Shown: one piece after another, positions 36,874 to 43,759 of the stretch
How positions within the stretch are numbered: the first letter of the stretch is position 1
How the letters are laid out: each line of letters opens with the position of its first letter
From: Ruminococcus sp. AF46-10NS
GTDB taxonomy: Bacteria; Bacillota; Clostridia; Lachnospirales; Lachnospiraceae
NCBI RefSeq assembly: GCF_003474435.1
Contig: NZ_QRNF01000002.1
Coordinates: forward strand, 1 to 64,000
Direction of reading: 5' to 3'
DNA: 64,000 bases
Made by a program: the position numbers and the translations under genes
Notes under the pieces: model-generated
Seen by the model: the letters and a program-made list of their open reading frames with translations, nothing else
Told to the model about the DNA's origin: nothing
Database searches by the model: none

Positions 36874-38107
36874 GTTCTTCCTCCTTTCCGGATTACCAGA
36901 CCTCCGGCAAAAAGCGCAGCACCACCCAACAGAAGCCAAAACAGAATCTCTGTATCATCCCCTGTTTTCACCGGAGTCGTTCTTACAAATGAGCTTCCCC
37001 CCTTGTTTCCATTTCCATAGTACCCCTGCCTTCCTGTCATTCTTTCCTTTTCCGGCTGTTTCTGTAAAGGATTCGGGGTTATAATCTTCCCATCTTCTTC
37101 CACAGAAAAAATCCATTTCACATCTCCTTTTCGGAGGGCATAGGTATTGTCAAGTTCTGATGGAACTGTTACCTGAAATTCCATTTTTCCGCTTTTATTC
37201 TTCGCGAAATTCCCCAGCGAAACAGCTTTATTCAGAGACACTGCAAGAAGATCACCTTCATAGAGTTTCTTTCCATCCATGGAAATTTCCAGTTTCAGTT
37301 TTCGTAAGAATTCTTGATCTTTCACAGATTTACATTCTGCAGAAGTCCTGAAAAAAATCTCTGCCGTATTTGCAGTTGTGTTTCGAATCTCCACTGAATC
37401 TTTAAAAGTATCTCCAGGCATTGTAGCTGAAAATCCGGAAAAAAAGTCATCCGGAGCTGCTATCAGTTTATGTGCACTGCCTTCAAACTCTACTTTCGAT
37501 TTAACCTGACTCTTTTTCTTTACAACCAAACCGTTCGTGTCATGAACACATCTCTGGATCTTCTCATTACCCCATGGGTCATGGCACTGAAATCAGGAGA
37601 AAAATTAGCTGCCTGTATGGCATCTGCCACAATATTGATCCCCAGATTTTTTTCCTGATAACTCTCTGTCCATTCTCTCGGAACCATAACTGCTGTAAAA
37701 ATGTCAACATTTTCTCCATATTCCAGCTGTTTGGTGTAATAAAAATATTCTCCTTTTTTCGTCCAACGTGAAGACATTCCAAGAAGATTTGTGTCATCCA
37801 GCCCTTTCAGTCCATCGAAATCATCCGTATAGGTAATCTTCACTCTTACCCAGCAGGGTTCCGAACAATTTGTAATCCTGGGGATTTTTGAGATCCTGTC
37901 ACCTGGAAGAACGATTTTTCGATCCTGATAGGTGATCTCCTTATTCTCCTTTTTTTCCAGTTCTTTCAGGGAAATATTGATATCTCCAGTCGAAATATGA
38001 TTCGTCACAGTTACCGAGTCTGTAAATCTGCCATAAGCAGACACTCCTGCTGCAAGACTCCCCGCTGTGATCACACTTGCCAAAAGTAACCTAAGAGCTT
38101 TTTTCAA
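36870..38107 (-). pseudogene. TasA/camelysin-like protein with C-terminal membrane anchor, frameshifted
   Basis: A TTG start at 38107 follows AGGAGGG. The N-terminus is a SipW-type signal (ASVITAGSLAAGVSAYGRFTD), then a beta-rich TasA-like domain to about residue 175. The frame then breaks; adding one base at about 37571-37580 gives the typical PWG motif and continues into a second beta-rich domain, ending in PVKTGDDTEILFWLLL, a membrane helix and Arg/Lys (sorting-signal-like, not a strict LPXTG). Restored length is 412 aa. The stop overlaps the adhesin start by 4 nt, so the two are coupled. Confidence 0.75.
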
Positions 38108-38696
38108 CGATCTCCCTCCTCTCTGTCTTCTGCACAGATATCGGATTGTTAAAATAGCTCCACGCACTCTTATAATCGGAAAATCCCTCTGCCTGAACTG
38201 CCTCTTCATATACGTTGATCTCAAAATCGGAAATACTGTCTCTGTATGAGTCATCGATCTTTTTTGAATTTATCCGAAAACCTGTACACAGCGGAGTAGT
38301 TACTTCTCCTTCTGCCACCTTATTTCGATAATAGTAATATCCATCTTTTGCATTATACAGCCAGTTTACAGTATCAAGCCCCAGAAGCTCCACACCTTTT
38401 CCAATATCATTATCAGAATAGGAAAGCGACATTCTTACATAACAGTCCGCATTGAACCCTTTCTCATTTCCGGAAAAGTTTCCTGTCCAGATCTTCTTTT
38501 TGTATGAAGGATTATCTTCTACAGGAGTAGGCGTAGGATCTGGAAAATCTTCATCAATTTCAGTTATCACAGATCCTACTGCTGCTGTATTTACCTTTTT
38601 ATCAAAATCCGAAAAATACGCTGCTGTTCCCAAAGTGCAGAGAAGTCCTGTAACAAAAAGAAAGAATATGACATTCTTGAAAATTTTTTCTTTCAT
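38091..38696 (-). CDS. SipW-dependent TasA/camelysin-like secreted protein
   Basis: A 201-aa protein with a SipW-type signal peptide: a hydrophobic stretch ending GTAAYFSDFDKKVNT, the pattern used by TasA and camelysin. The mature part starts with a Pro/Thr linker (DPTPTPVEDNP) and is beta-rich, with SYSDNDIGKGVELLGLD and a YYYYRNKVAEGE segment matching the sister domain of the next gene. It probably forms or caps an extracellular fibre. The stop overlaps the next gene start by 17 nt. Confidence 0.78.
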   Translation of the reverse strand: MKEKIFKNVIFFLFVTGLLCTLGTAAYFSDFDKKVNTAAVGSVITEIDEDFPDPTPTPVEDNPSYKKKIWTGNFSGNEKGFNADCYVRMSLSYSDNDIGKGVELLGLDTVNWLYNAKDGYYYYRNKVAEGEVTTPLCTGFRINSKKIDDSYRDSISDFEINVYEEAVQAEGFSDYKSAWSYFNNPISVQKTERREIVEKSS

Positions 38697-38728
38697 CTAC
38701 ATTCTCCGTCTCATCAAACTTTTACATA

Positions 38729-39376
38729 TCACTTGGTCACGCCGCCATCCTGTCCTTTGTTCTGGTTCACATATTTCTGATATGCTGCTGTTGCCTGCTC
38801 AATGATCGTAGTCTTATCATCTCCTGTGTTCGTAGACTGGATCGCATACGCTCTTACCGGCATATCGATCTGCTGTGTATCAAGCTGGCCCTCAATAATA
38901 TTGGCAAACTTCACTGTATCAAACAGAGTCGTTGTCTTCTGGCCAGGCTTCAGAATATGGTTATAAGCATACGTGTAAACCATATTCTGACCTACCTCTT
39001 TTCTTTCCAGCTGAGTCCATTCTTTATTCTTGGAATAGGTAAAAAGTTCCGTCTTTCTTAATGGATTCCTGGTTCCATCTTGTGCTGCTGTGATCACATT
39101 ACGGACAGGGACAGATACCTCCAGATATACAAATGCCTCATTGATACCTTTGTTCTTCACATACGGGTCTTTCTTGATCACCTGAGTTGGCACCAGTTTC
39201 GTGTTATCATCCGGTTTCCAGTTTGGTTCATCCAGTTCAATGTCTACCTTTCCGATCGTAAAACTGTTGGTAGCTGTCTCAAAATCCGTGAGATACGCTG
39301 CAGTTCCTCCTGCTGCCAGAGCTGCGACCATAGCCGCAAGCGCAATTCCTTTTACCATTTTTCTGTTTTTCATCAT
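38729..39376 (-). CDS. SipW-dependent TasA/CalY-like secreted protein
   Basis: A 215-aa protein. The N-terminus (MVAALAAGGTAAYLTDFETATNSFTIGKV is the region) is the SipW-cognate signal: a short hydrophobic stretch, then AAYLTD. The beta-rich mature part contains IKKDPYVKNKGINEAFVYLE, a hallmark of TasA/camelysin proteins. It lies directly downstream of the dedicated signal peptidase gene, as tasA does with sipW in Bacillus. Likely the main fibre subunit of the operon. Confidence 0.82.
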   Translation of the reverse strand: MMKNRKMVKGIALAAMVAALAAGGTAAYLTDFETATNSFTIGKVDIELDEPNWKPDDNTKLVPTQVIKKDPYVKNKGINEAFVYLEVSVPVRNVITAAQDGTRNPLRKTELFTYSKNKEWTQLERKEVGQNMVYTYAYNHILKPGQKTTTLFDTVKFANIIEGQLDTQQIDMPVRAYAIQSTNTGDDKTTIIEQATAAYQKYVNQNKGQDGGVTK

Positions 39377-39379
39377 TTT

Positions 39380-39886
39380 TTAATTCCTCCCTGCTATTTC
39401 TTTATTCTCTTTATTCGGGGTATAAGCCAGATCAGCGATCACGGCCAGACACGCCGCAATGACAACGGCGGTAAATGGAATCCGGGCACGTAAAAAATGG
39501 ATCACATAGCCCAGATAAGGCAGGCAAAAGACTACCCGCCCGATGATCTGCGACTGTTCTACAGATACAGGATCTGCTGTTTTATTAGCGTCGCCTTTTG
39601 TTGTACAGATACCGTTCCGGTTCTCTATGACCCGGTGTGTCACAACAGTATCATTTACACGAAACGTGATAATATCTCCTTCTTTCGGAGAAAAATCCTC
39701 CTCCCTGGAAAATACCACAGCTCCGGTAGGGATCCCTGGTTCCATGGATCCGGAATAGACTACATATGGCCGGATACCGAAAATACCCGGAAGGAGGAGT
39801 ACCATCGCAGTCACAAAACCTGCAGCCAGAGCTGTGTTAAAAGCATATCGAAAAAACAATTTCATTTCTGTTCTTAATTCTGCCAT
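39380..39886 (-). CDS. sipW: SipW-type signal peptidase I (S26B)
   Basis: A 168-aa membrane peptidase with one N-terminal and one C-terminal hydrophobic segment. Motifs: catalytic Ser in YSGSMEPGIPTG, His in VVTHRVIE (His replaces the Lys of ordinary signal peptidases, as in the archaeal/SipW class), and Asp in TKGDANKTAD. It would cleave the signal peptides of the TasA-like proteins that follow. The ATG at 39886 has no good SD of its own and sits inside a 14-bp inverted repeat; a small upstream ORF ends 8 bases before it. Confidence 0.88.
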   Translation of the reverse strand: MAELRTEMKLFFRYAFNTALAAGFVTAMVLLLPGIFGIRPYVVYSGSMEPGIPTGAVVFSREEDFSPKEGDIITFRVNDTVVTHRVIENRNGICTTKGDANKTADPVSVEQSQIIGRVVFCLPYLGYVIHFLRARIPFTAVVIAACLAVIADLAYTPNKENKEIAGRN

Positions 39887-39933
39887 ACATTCTTTTAGGA
39901 GTATTTCATGAGCAAACTAAAAAGAATGTATGG
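39883..39933 (-). promoter_or_regulatory. 14-bp perfect inverted repeat sequestering the sipW start codon
   Basis: CCATACATTCTTTT at 39883-39896 and its exact complement at 39920-39933, 23 bases apart. In the mRNA the second arm contains the sipW ATG. No T tract follows, so it is not a terminator. Confidence 0.8.
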
Positions 39934-39966
39934 AGGAGACCTGCTGCCCCATACACATTGACACAT
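39895..39966 (-). CDS. 23-codon upstream ORF in the sipW leader (putative leader peptide)
   Basis: ATG at 39966 with an excellent SD (GGAGGG, 6-base spacing), reading 23 codons to a TAA at 39895-39897, 8 bases before the sipW ATG. The peptide begins MCQCVWGSRSPP and ends hydrophobic. Its codons run through the left arm of the start-codon hairpin, so translating it should expose the sipW start. An alternative is that a lost base separates it from sipW as an N-terminal extension; the frame offset would allow that. Confidence 0.5.
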   Translation of the reverse strand: MCQCVWGSRSPPYILFSLLMKYS

Positions 39967-40168
39967 AAACTGCCCTCCATAGACACTAACATAGCTGGAA
40001 ATCGCATGTTCCACGCAGCAACCTGTTTATTGACTCTATATGCTCGTCAGTATCCATTTTCTTTTAAAATATAAAGACTGTGAATTGAAATGGAACGGAA
40101 CTGTTCCTGAATGTCCGCCGGTCAAAGACGGAATAGAATAAATATAAAGATCTGTTTCAGATGATGTT

Positions 40169-40197
40169 ATTATAAAGCCAGTCTTCAGATAAGTCAA
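40169..40197 (-). promoter_or_regulatory. promoter of the sipW/TasA/Cna-B operon
   Basis: TTGACT, 17 bp, TATAAT on the minus strand, giving a leader of about 275 nt. The rest of the 464-base gap up to 40350 holds a GCTGTATT / AATACAGC inverted repeat near 40240-40275, and a second possible 23-codon ORF (39986-40057) without a clear SD. Confidence 0.82.
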
Positions 40198-40350
40198 CGA
40201 AATTCGTCCGACAGAATTCGACTGTTGAATTACCAAGGTATTCCCTTTACGCTGTATTTTTCAATTCCATAATACAGCTGCAATACAAAAATGACCTGTC
40301 ACAAATGCCTGATATTCCAAGGCATCAGCAGTGCAGGCCATTTTGGGGGC

Positions 40351-41241
40351 TTACTGTACCAGAGAATAAATATATTCCAATGGAAACAGCATCAACTCCC
40401 TGAGAGTCTTTTTTTCCGCTTCTTTTGTATCCTCTCCCAAAGGAATCTCGATCCGGAATGCAGGCTGGCGTATTGCCTCCCCATAGTACTGTTCCGGGCG
40501 TCCCGTACTTCGGTTTCTCATATGAGCTCCGCATCCTGATGACAGACGCTCAAGCCTTCCGTCTGCACATTTCATGAGATGTCTTGCAAGCCGGTAACAC
40601 CTCTGGCTGTTGGTAAAACCCTGATCCTGTCTGTAGTAGACCACTTTTTTTCCATAACTGCAAAATACAAGCAGGCCTCTTCCCCCATACTCCTGAAAAA
40701 TACGGATCAGCGCTTTTGTTTCATTCTCGCTTGCAGGCTGCTGGTGAATCTTTTTTCTGGTGCAGCAGCTTGTTGGAAAATTTAAAACCGGATCCATTCC
40801 TCTGGCATTGCATACAAATTCATCACAGGGAACATCCTGCATCTTCAGCATCTGGCGGAAAATCGGATTTCGGATCGCATTATATCCTCCGTAAAAAATC
40901 TCATAGCCATCCGGATTCACTACCGGAATCATACAAATTCTTGTTCTGTCAAGAAGCTTCTGCACTTCATAAAGATCCTGGATCATCCATCTACACTCAT
41001 ATGTTTTGCAGTATTCTGCTGCTGCCAGAGTGAGCATGTCTGACATTTTTCCGTCAGTTCCCGAAAATCCTCCCACACAGAAAATACAGGAATCACCATG
41101 ACCGATCTCAAGCATGGGGATCATTCTTTCATCATGGCTTTTTCCGATTACCCGAAACTGGGTAAAACCGCTGTACCTCTGAGCCAGCTCCCAGAGAGAA
41201 TAATACAGTTCTTCATAAGTTTTTTCCTGCGCTGTCTTCAT
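40351..41241 (-). CDS. M14 carboxypeptidase-like protein with lost zinc ligands
   Basis: A 296-aa protein with the M14 fold: FRVIGKSHDERMIPMLEIG, PVVNPDGYE and NARGMD align with the family, as does the catalytic Glu region FRIEIPLGE (Glu265). The zinc site does not: the HxxE motif expected after CVGGF reads SGTD (Ser60 and Asp63), and the third ligand expected in FHSxG reads FCSYG (Cys194). All three ligands are changed, so this is probably a pseudoenzyme. Start at 41241 follows GGAGG. No signal peptide. It is upstream of the sipW operon but separated by that operon's promoter. Confidence 0.75.
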   Translation of the reverse strand: MKTAQEKTYEELYYSLWELAQRYSGFTQFRVIGKSHDERMIPMLEIGHGDSCIFCVGGFSGTDGKMSDMLTLAAAEYCKTYECRWMIQDLYEVQKLLDRTRICMIPVVNPDGYEIFYGGYNAIRNPIFRQMLKMQDVPCDEFVCNARGMDPVLNFPTSCCTRKKIHQQPASENETKALIRIFQEYGGRGLLVFCSYGKKVVYYRQDQGFTNSQRCYRLARHLMKCADGRLERLSSGCGAHMRNRSTGRPEQYYGEAIRQPAFRIEIPLGEDTKEAEKKTLRELMLFPLEYIYSLVQ

Positions 41242-41333
41242 TTTTTTGCCTCCGTTCTCATACCTTAATTCATGAAGATATTTCCCAAATACCACAGAAT
41301 CCTCTGCTATTATGTATGTATGCCTGAAGGCCG

Positions 41334-41362
41334 AAAAAAAGAACCGGTTTTAACACCGATTC
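41334..41362 (-). terminator. terminator overlapping the stop codon of the small secreted protein gene
   Basis: An 8-bp stem (GAACCGGT / ACCGATTC, one wobble) followed on the minus strand by seven T residues. The stop codon lies in the loop. Confidence 0.8.
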
Positions 41363-41883
41363 CTTTTGTTCACAAAATAATTCAGAATCCCACCGCCGAC
41401 AATAATCACCAGAGCCACTGCTACAACTCTCTTGGCCGCTTCCTGAGGGAGCTGTCCCTTGGAACCGATAGAATCGCCATAAAAAGTCAGCGTATAATTA
41501 ATCTCGTGAGGTGCTCCCATCGCCAGAGTATCCGCGATCACTTCCATCTTGTCGTCCAGCACTGTGATTGGTACTGTAAAAACAGAGTTCCTGCCTTCCT
41601 CACTCTCATTAAGAAGTTTTTTCCCGTTTACGATCATGTAATCATAATTGGAACTGCTCCACTGCAGCTGTGCATACATTCTTCCATTCTTCACGATCAT
41701 CAGTGTAGGGGATGTGACGCTTGCCTTACCGCTGCCGCCCTCCAGATCCACCTGAATGGAATATTCACCATCTTCCATATCTGTCTCCAGACCTTCCTCT
41801 CCACCTGCTGCCACAACCAGCACCGGACAAAACAACACCACAGTCAGAAACAATATGGCCATTGCTCGTATCATTCGTTTCAT
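41350..41883 (-). CDS. secreted, C-terminally anchored protein, possibly NEAT-like
   Basis: A 177-aa protein with a signal peptide (about residues 1-27), an extracytoplasmic beta-rich domain of about 110 residues and a C-terminal membrane helix (VVAVALVIIVGGGIL) with a basic end. The domain has SPTLMIVKNGRMYAQLQWSS and YDYMIVNGKKLL, faintly like the NEAT / iron-transport-associated fold that binds haem, but I cannot confirm haem ligands. Start at 41883 follows GGAGAG. Single gene with its own promoter and terminator. Confidence 0.7.
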   Translation of the reverse strand: MKRMIRAMAILFLTVVLFCPVLVVAAGGEEGLETDMEDGEYSIQVDLEGGSGKASVTSPTLMIVKNGRMYAQLQWSSSNYDYMIVNGKKLLNESEEGRNSVFTVPITVLDDKMEVIADTLAMGAPHEINYTLTFYGDSIGSKGQLPQEAAKRVVAVALVIIVGGGILNYFVNKRNRC

Positions 41884-41927
41884 CGTTTCTCTCCATCTCC
41901 TCGTATTTTTCTTGCACACATGATACC

Positions 41928-41956
41928 ACTATAGCACACTGCCTGTTTTCTGTAAA
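41928..41956 (-). promoter_or_regulatory. promoter of the small secreted protein gene
   Basis: TTTACA, 17 bp, TATAGT on the minus strand; divergent from the ABC exporter promoter 16 bases away. Confidence 0.65.
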
Positions 41957-41971
41957 GAACAGGGTTCCTGG

Positions 41972-42000
41972 TTGAAATATCATCTGCTATCCATTATAAT
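41972..42000 (+). promoter_or_regulatory. promoter of the ABC exporter
   Basis: TTGAAA, 17 bp, TATAAT on the plus strand, about 40 bases before the ATPase start; GAAAGGAA serves as SD. Confidence 0.75.
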
Positions 42001-42040
42001 AAAGAGAAATTCGCATACAAAAGAAAGGAAATAAACAGAG

Positions 42041-42883
42041 ATGATCGAAACCAAAAATCTCACAAAGAAATTTGACGACTTTACTGCTGTGGATTCTCTG
42101 GATCTTCGCATTGAAACCGGCGAATTTTTTGGTCTTCTCGGGCCTAATGGTGCGGGAAAAACTACCACGATCAGTCTGCTTTCCACTCTGCTCCTGCCTA
42201 CAGAAGGACAAATCCTAATCGACGGGCAGACACTTGGACGCAACCGACCGGATCTGAAACGCAAGATCAGCGTGATCACACAGGAATACTCCATGCGTCA
42301 GGATATGAACATGGATGAGATTATGGAATATCAGGGACGACTTTATTTTATGCCACGCAGGGAAATCAGGGCAAAAACTGAAGAGCTTCTTAATTTCTGC
42401 GGACTCCTTCCGTTTCGGAAGAGAACGGTCCGCAAGCTTTCCGGCGGCATGAAACGTAAGCTCATGGTATGCCGTGCCCTTCTTACCAGCCCGGAAATCC
42501 TGCTACTTGATGAACCTACCGCTGGTATGGATGCTCTTTCCAGAAGACAGATGTGGAATCTTCTCCGTCAGCTTAACGGCAAAAATCTTACTATTCTTCT
42601 GACGACCCACTATATGGAAGAGGCACAGTCTCTCTGCAACCGGGTAGCACTTATGGATCACGGTAAACTGGAAGAAATCAACACTCCGGCCGGACTGATC
42701 GAAAGCCTTGGTAAATATACCGTAGATCTTGAAACATCAGAAGGCGCAAAGAGCCACTACTTCCACAGCAGACCGGAAGCGATTTCTTTTTTGTCTTCCC
42801 TGGACGGACAGTGCACATTGAGGGAAACAACCCTTGAGGATGTTTTTGTGGAACGCGCCGGAAGACATCTGATGCAGAAATGA
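42041..42883 (+). CDS. ABC exporter ATP-binding protein (DrrA-like)
   Basis: A 280-aa ATPase with Walker A GPNGAGKTT (about residues 37-45), signature LSGGMKRKLM, Walker B ILLLDEPTAGMD and an H-loop in LTTHYMEEA. The form is that of DrrA/CcmA-type drug, polyketide or lipid exporters. The next gene encodes its permease. The last 60 residues form a small regulatory-type domain. Substrate unknown. Confidence 0.92.
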   Translation: MIETKNLTKKFDDFTAVDSLDLRIETGEFFGLLGPNGAGKTTTISLLSTLLLPTEGQILIDGQTLGRNRPDLKRKISVITQEYSMRQDMNMDEIMEYQGRLYFMPRREIRAKTEELLNFCGLLPFRKRTVRKLSGGMKRKLMVCRALLTSPEILLLDEPTAGMDALSRRQMWNLLRQLNGKNLTILLTTHYMEEAQSLCNRVALMDHGKLEEINTPAGLIESLGKYTVDLETSEGAKSHYFHSRPEAISFLSSLDGQCTLRETTLEDVFVERAGRHLMQK

Positions 42884-42923
42884 TCTTTATATACAATTAA
42901 ATAAGAATGGACGATGAATTTTT

Positions 42924-43655
42924 ATGGGAATACTTACTATTTTATGGGAAAAATGGGTGGAATTTCGGAGAGATTTCTATAAGATCACATTGGCTGCCAT
43001 GATCGCACCGCTGATGTATCTGATTGTTTTTGGAATGGGAATCCAGACTTCTTCCCATGGAGAACCTTATCTGAACTTTCTGATCCCAGGTGTCGTTTCA
43101 CTGACAACCATGAACGGAAGTTTTAATGCTATTGCACAGAACCTGAATGTGCAGCGTCTTTATGAAAAAGCTTTTGACCAGGTTATGATCTCCCCGACTC
43201 CGCTGTGGCAGTTTATCGCGGGCCAGATCATTGGAGGCAGCCTTCGCGGACTTTATGCCGGAGGGATCATCCTTCTTCTTACCATGCCGATTGGAACAGG
43301 ACTTGTATTTAACGGATGGTCTCTTCTGGTGATGTTTCTTAATGGTGCTGTTTTTTCAGCGATTGGCGTTGTGGTTTCTTTCCTTGCCAAAAACCATGCG
43401 GATGTTCCGCGTTTTTCCAATTACATTATTATGCCGATGGCATTTCTGTGCAATACCTTCTTTTCCATAGAGAAGATTCCGGGATTTCTTGGAAATTTCG
43501 TAGCCGCACTTCCGCTTTCACAGACCAGTCATCTGATCCGTACGATCGCTTCCGGCGGAGCTGTAAATTATGTCAGTATTTTAATATTGGCTGCTTACCT
43601 GATTGCATTCAGTGTAGCTGCATCCTGGTTTATTTATAAGAAAAAGAATCTGTGA
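42924..43655 (+). CDS. ABC-2 type exporter permease
   Basis: A 243-aa membrane protein with about six hydrophobic segments and the ABC-2 transporter pattern (PLMYLIVFGMGIQT; IIMPMAFLCNTFFSIEKIPG). It pairs with the preceding ATPase, 40 bases upstream. The SD is weak. A strong hairpin terminator follows. Together they form a two-gene exporter on the opposite strand to most of the window. Confidence 0.9.
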   Translation: MGILTILWEKWVEFRRDFYKITLAAMIAPLMYLIVFGMGIQTSSHGEPYLNFLIPGVVSLTTMNGSFNAIAQNLNVQRLYEKAFDQVMISPTPLWQFIAGQIIGGSLRGLYAGGIILLLTMPIGTGLVFNGWSLLVMFLNGAVFSAIGVVVSFLAKNHADVPRFSNYIIMPMAFLCNTFFSIEKIPGFLGNFVAALPLSQTSHLIRTIASGGAVNYVSILILAAYLIAFSVAASWFIYKKKNL

Positions 43656-43684
43656 GATGCTTTCTCCGCTTATTTTTATAGCGC

Positions 43685-43729
43685 AAAACACTGGTTACTC
43701 CTTTTTGATCAAGGGATAACCAGTGTTTT
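43685..43729. terminator. bidirectional terminator between the exporter and the beta-helix adhesin
   Basis: A perfect 13-bp stem (AAAACACTGGTTA / TAACCAGTGTTTT) with T runs on both strands, lying between convergent genes. Confidence 0.88.
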
Positions 43730-43759
43730 TCTACGTTATCTTATTCTTCTATTCTGTGA

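Noticed and set aside
39883-39933. Invertible promoter (inverton) at sipW
   Set aside because: The arms are only 23 bases apart, enclose no promoter, and no recombinase gene is near; an RNA hairpin fits better.
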